A stretch of DNA of 64,000 nucleotides. Origin: Candidatus Treponema caballi. Lineage in GTDB: Bacteria; Spirochaetota; Spirochaetia; Treponematales; Treponemataceae. The notes beneath the pieces are model-generated. The model was given only the letters and a program-made list of their open reading frames with translations, was not told where the DNA came from and did not search any database. Position numbers and translations under genes: made by a program. The first letter of the stretch is position 1. Every line of letters begins with the position of its first letter. This document shows positions 61,844 through 64,000 of the stretch, one piece after another. Location of the stretch: contig JAGHRS010000052.1 of assembly GCA_018066285.1 (NCBI GenBank), forward strand, positions 1 to 64,000, read 5' to 3'.

Positions 61844-61872
61844 ATGATACACCAGTCTCCGATTATCTGCAA
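61844..61872 (-). promoter_or_regulatory. Promoter, leaderless candidate
   Basis: On the minus strand, TTGCAG-17-TATCAT. The -10 ends 6 nt before the ATG at 61837. Confidence 0.45.
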
Positions 61873-61876
61873 ATAG

Positions 61877-61907
61877 AAACAGCACATCCGTAGAGATGTG
61901 CTGTTTT
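61877..61907. terminator. Hairpin, probable terminator of the padR-pspC operon
   Basis: The 12-bp perfect stem AAACAGCACATC/GATGTGCTGTTT (61877-61888, 61895-61906) with a 6-nt loop lies just past the pspC-like gene. The T-run on the minus strand is short. Confidence 0.75.
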
Positions 61908-61932
61908 CCGTTGATTTTTGCAGTCCTGGCAG

Positions 61933-62352
61933 TTATTTTTTGAAAAAACTGTCGAATTCGCTGTCTGTTCTGAGCTTTTCCGCATGTTCGGCGAACTTCC
62001 GCGCATTCTCGGCCTCGCGCTCATCCGCCTCTTCGTCTTTTTCAGAGCGGTCTTTTCCGTCGGACCCAGAAGCTCGTTCAGTGTTCTTGTGGACTTTCTC
62101 GCCGTCAATGTTGGCGCTCTTCAAATCCTCGTCGGCAAACTGCCAGCAGGTCGCATCATCATCCACATGGCGCTCGGGGAAGATGAGCCCGCAGCCCAGA
62201 TAGATGAAAACCATTGTCCAGAACTTAGTCAGGATTGTCAGCAGGATTGTAATGAGGCGGACAATCGTCACATCCCAGTTGAAGTACTCGGCAATGCCGC
62301 CGCAGACGCCAAAGAGCATCCGCTTTCTTGATTTGTATATTTTCTTAGCCAT
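61933..62352 (-). CDS. PspC-domain membrane protein
   Basis: A 139-residue protein. RKRMLFGVCGGIAEYFNWDV and TIVRLITILLTILTKFWTMV form the PspC domain with its two hydrophobic segments. A charged tail (GKDRSEKDEEADEREAENAR) is probably a cytoplasmic coiled coil. PspC proteins sense or buffer envelope stress. It lies 43 nt downstream of the DUF1700/DUF4097 gene and, with padR, forms a three-gene cluster like those seen in many Firmicutes. Confidence 0.9.
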   Translation of the reverse strand: MAKKIYKSRKRMLFGVCGGIAEYFNWDVTIVRLITILLTILTKFWTMVFIYLGCGLIFPERHVDDDATCWQFADEDLKSANIDGEKVHKNTERASGSDGKDRSEKDEEADEREAENARKFAEHAEKLRTDSEFDSFFKK

Positions 62353-62395
62353 AAAAATCTCCTTTTATGCCCCCAGACGGGCATTCTTTTTATGT

Positions 62396-63379
62396 TTAGC
62401 GGGCCATCCGGATGGTGACCTGTCCCATGCCGCAGTTTACAGAAAAGTGATTCTCAAGCCGCTCATTACACTCTATGTTACCGACGCCGCTCCGTTTTGT
62501 CTTGTTGAACGAAATCTCGCCCAATCCGACACGGCCGGCGAATGAGTACTCATCCGGGTTTCCGGTAAGATTCATGACGATTCTGCCCATGCCGCAGTCG
62601 ATGTTGCAGCTGCCGTTTGCAGTACCGGTCAGTTCCATGTTGCCGGCGCCGCAATGAAGCGTCCAGGTGCCGCCGCGGGCATTGCCCAGAACAAGGTTTC
62701 CGGCGCTTACGTCAATGAAGCCTGCCTTGCAGGAAAGCTCCACGTTCCGTGTTGTGAATGAGCCCGCTCCAAGCGCAATCTTCATGATGCCGAGCTCAGC
62801 ATTTTCAGGCACGGTAATGAGGATGCGCGGCGCACTGTGTCTGTCTGCATGCTGCCAGAACGAAAGGTTCGGCAGGCGTATTCTGTTGTCGATAATGAGC
62901 GTGCCCTTTTCAGAGACTTCGCACCTGAAGGCAGACGGCTCAACCATGCGCGTCTCGACTGTCCACTTACTGCCTGAAACCATGACGATTTCAGCGGCAC
63001 CAATCGCCAGTTCAAGATTCTTCACTTTGTCAGCGTCAAACTCGTAGAACAGGCCGGCTGAGCGGTATGTTGAGCCGCCGGTTCCGCTGCTGCCAGAGTT
63101 GCGGGCGCGTTTTGGACGGAAGCCGCCAGCCGCGCCGCTGTTGTCAGCCTTCTTCTCTTCTTTCTGCACATCCGTGTTGATTGTGGCAGGCACCCAGGCA
63201 AACTGTGCCTTTATTTCTTCAGCGAGCTTATCTGGCGCGCCGAGTTCCTCTATGACTTTCTCGTCGTTTTCTGCGTCTTCGAAAAAATCTGTAAAATAGT
63301 CCAGCGCCTCATCCTGTTCTTCTACAGGAAGGGCTGACAGGCAGTTTCTCAATTCTGCAAGATATGTATTTCTATCCAT
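62396..63379 (-). CDS. DUF1700-DUF4097 fusion protein
   Basis: A 327-residue protein. Residues 1-65 (YLAELRNCLSALPVEEQDEA, VIEELGAPDKLAEEIKAQF) match DUF1700/HAAS, a helical domain regularly found next to PadR regulators. A Gly/Ser-rich linker leads to a right-handed beta-solenoid resembling DUF4097 (putative adhesin), with repeating CKAGFIDVSAGNLVLGNARG and NIDCGMGRIVMNLTG steps. No signal peptide. AGGAGAAGGG precedes the ATG at 63379. It lies directly after padR. Confidence 0.87.
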   Translation of the reverse strand: MDRNTYLAELRNCLSALPVEEQDEALDYFTDFFEDAENDEKVIEELGAPDKLAEEIKAQFAWVPATINTDVQKEEKKADNSGAAGGFRPKRARNSGSSGTGGSTYRSAGLFYEFDADKVKNLELAIGAAEIVMVSGSKWTVETRMVEPSAFRCEVSEKGTLIIDNRIRLPNLSFWQHADRHSAPRILITVPENAELGIMKIALGAGSFTTRNVELSCKAGFIDVSAGNLVLGNARGGTWTLHCGAGNMELTGTANGSCNIDCGMGRIVMNLTGNPDEYSFAGRVGLGEISFNKTKRSGVGNIECNERLENHFSVNCGMGQVTIRMAR

Positions 63380-63389
63380 TTCCCTTCTC

Positions 63390-63713
63390 CTATTCTGACT
63401 GAGTGCCAAGCAGCACGTGGTCGACGCTCTTTCTGAACGCAACCCAGTCCCTGCGATATGCATCCAGCTGGATCATGCCGTTGGATGTAATCTTGTAGTA
63501 GCGTCTGTTCCTTCCGGCAGCTTCCCTGTCGTACGTCTCAAGGAAACCGTCTTTCTGGAGGCGGCGCAGTACGGGGTACAGCGTGCTTTCAGACACTTCC
63601 ATAATTGACCGGACATCCTGCGTGATTTTGTAGCCGTACGTTCCTTCCGCATCCTGTGAGACGACGGAAAGCACAACAGCATCAAGAAGCGCAGAGCCCG
63701 CTGTAAATACCAT
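63390..63713 (-). CDS. PadR-family transcriptional regulator
   Basis: A 107-residue winged-helix repressor: LLDAVVLSVVSQDAEGTYGY, then SESTLYPVLRRLQKDGFLE as the recognition helix and wing (GRNRRYYKITSNG). It is the first gene of the cluster with the DUF1700/DUF4097 and PspC proteins and probably represses it in response to envelope stress or a small ligand. AGGAGG lies 5 nt before the ATG at 63713. A GTG one codon earlier is the alternative. Confidence 0.93.
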   Translation of the reverse strand: MVFTAGSALLDAVVLSVVSQDAEGTYGYKITQDVRSIMEVSESTLYPVLRRLQKDGFLETYDREAAGRNRRYYKITSNGMIQLDAYRRDWVAFRKSVDHVLLGTQSE

Positions 63714-63763
63714 CACTTCCTCCTACATTGCTTTTTCATACATAGTATTGTATCAACAACTAT

Positions 63764-63793
63764 AATATACGCAATATAATATTATAACGTCAA
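63764..63793 (-). promoter_or_regulatory. Promoter of the padR cluster
   Basis: On the minus strand, TTGACG (63788-63793) and TATATT (63764-63769), spacing 18 nt. The surrounding AT-rich tract contains near-palindromic CATAGTATTGTATC / ACTATAATATAC runs that could be the PadR operator. I see no gene between 63794 and the window end. Confidence 0.5.
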
Positions 63794-64000
63794 CTATTTT
63801 GTGCAAAATTTCTTACTTTTTTTCAACACACATGATACGCGGATGTGTCACCAGCATCTTGAGAGAAAATGCGCCGTTTCAAAGCTGGAAGACAGCGAAC
63901 CCACGCGCGGAGGGGACACGCTGTTTCACTGCAGATAAGCGCACAGGCAGAGAAATGTGGGCTTTTCGTGCGTTTTCGCCTTTTTTCGCGGACACTTCGC

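Noticed and set aside
63801-64000. Possible start of another gene at the right edge
   Set aside because: No open frame with a start and ribosome-binding site or a recognisable product is visible in these 200 nt.

Overview
The window looks like chromosomal DNA of a spirochaete, most likely a commensal gut or rumen Treponema. This is inferred from content, not from a search: many short lipoproteins with loose lipoboxes, signal-peptide proteins ending in outer-membrane-like beta strands, a dense set of cyclic-di-GMP and phosphorelay proteins, a FliM-like protein, plant-polysaccharide enzymes (GH43, CE1-type esterase, SGNH esterase), and housekeeping genes (mnmG, prfA, prmC, rel, metA, pepF). No rRNA, tRNA, CRISPR array, transposase or phage gene was found.

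Layout. 1-7.3 kb: mostly minus-strand accessory enzymes (alpha/beta hydrolase, CAT-like acetyltransferase, HExxH envelope protein, then a tight run of flavin reductase, methyltransferase, HAD hydrolase, phosphotransferase, a metallo-beta-lactamase fragment and a serine hydrolase). 7.3-10.3 kb: an XRE/PIN toxin-antitoxin-like pair with a repeated operator, a GGGACGGTTC palindromic repeat, and a fusion of an XRE DNA-binding domain to FliM and SpoA domains. 10.3-21.5 kb: a diguanylate cyclase, small genes, an HD-GYP protein, a CPBP protease, an OYE-type reductase, a second XRE/PIN pair, then HD hydrolase, GH43, mntP and SGNH esterase. 21.6-29 kb: signalling block (hybrid histidine kinase, PAS-GGDEF, two damaged HD-GYP genes) around a secreted esterase. 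29-36 kb: lipoprotein-pepF, adenosine deaminase-like gene, and a MoxR-DUF58-membrane operon. 36-53.8 kb: mnmG, metA, a U32 peptidase family gene, paired PilZ proteins, rel, prmC, a NatAB-like ABC exporter, prfA, two Hpt proteins, a WYL regulator, an RlmM-like methyltransferase and a third PilZ protein. 53.9-61.4 kb: one 2503-residue repetitive surface protein. 61.5-63.8 kb: a padR-DUF1700/DUF4097-pspC envelope-stress-like cluster.

Themes. Cyclic-di-GMP turnover and reading (two GGDEF, one intact HD-GYP, two defective HD-GYP, three PilZ) share the window with a hybrid kinase and free Hpt proteins. Gene decay is frequent: a metallo-beta-lactamase stub, a GNAT stub beside a toxin-antitoxin pair, a 5'-truncated membrane gene behind the FliM fusion, an amber-interrupted HD-GYP gene and in-frame internal deletions. 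Several genes have a -10-like hexamer ending only 6-7 nt before the ATG, suggesting leaderless mRNAs. The most novel item is the XRE-FliM-SpoA-SpoA fusion at 8683-9981.
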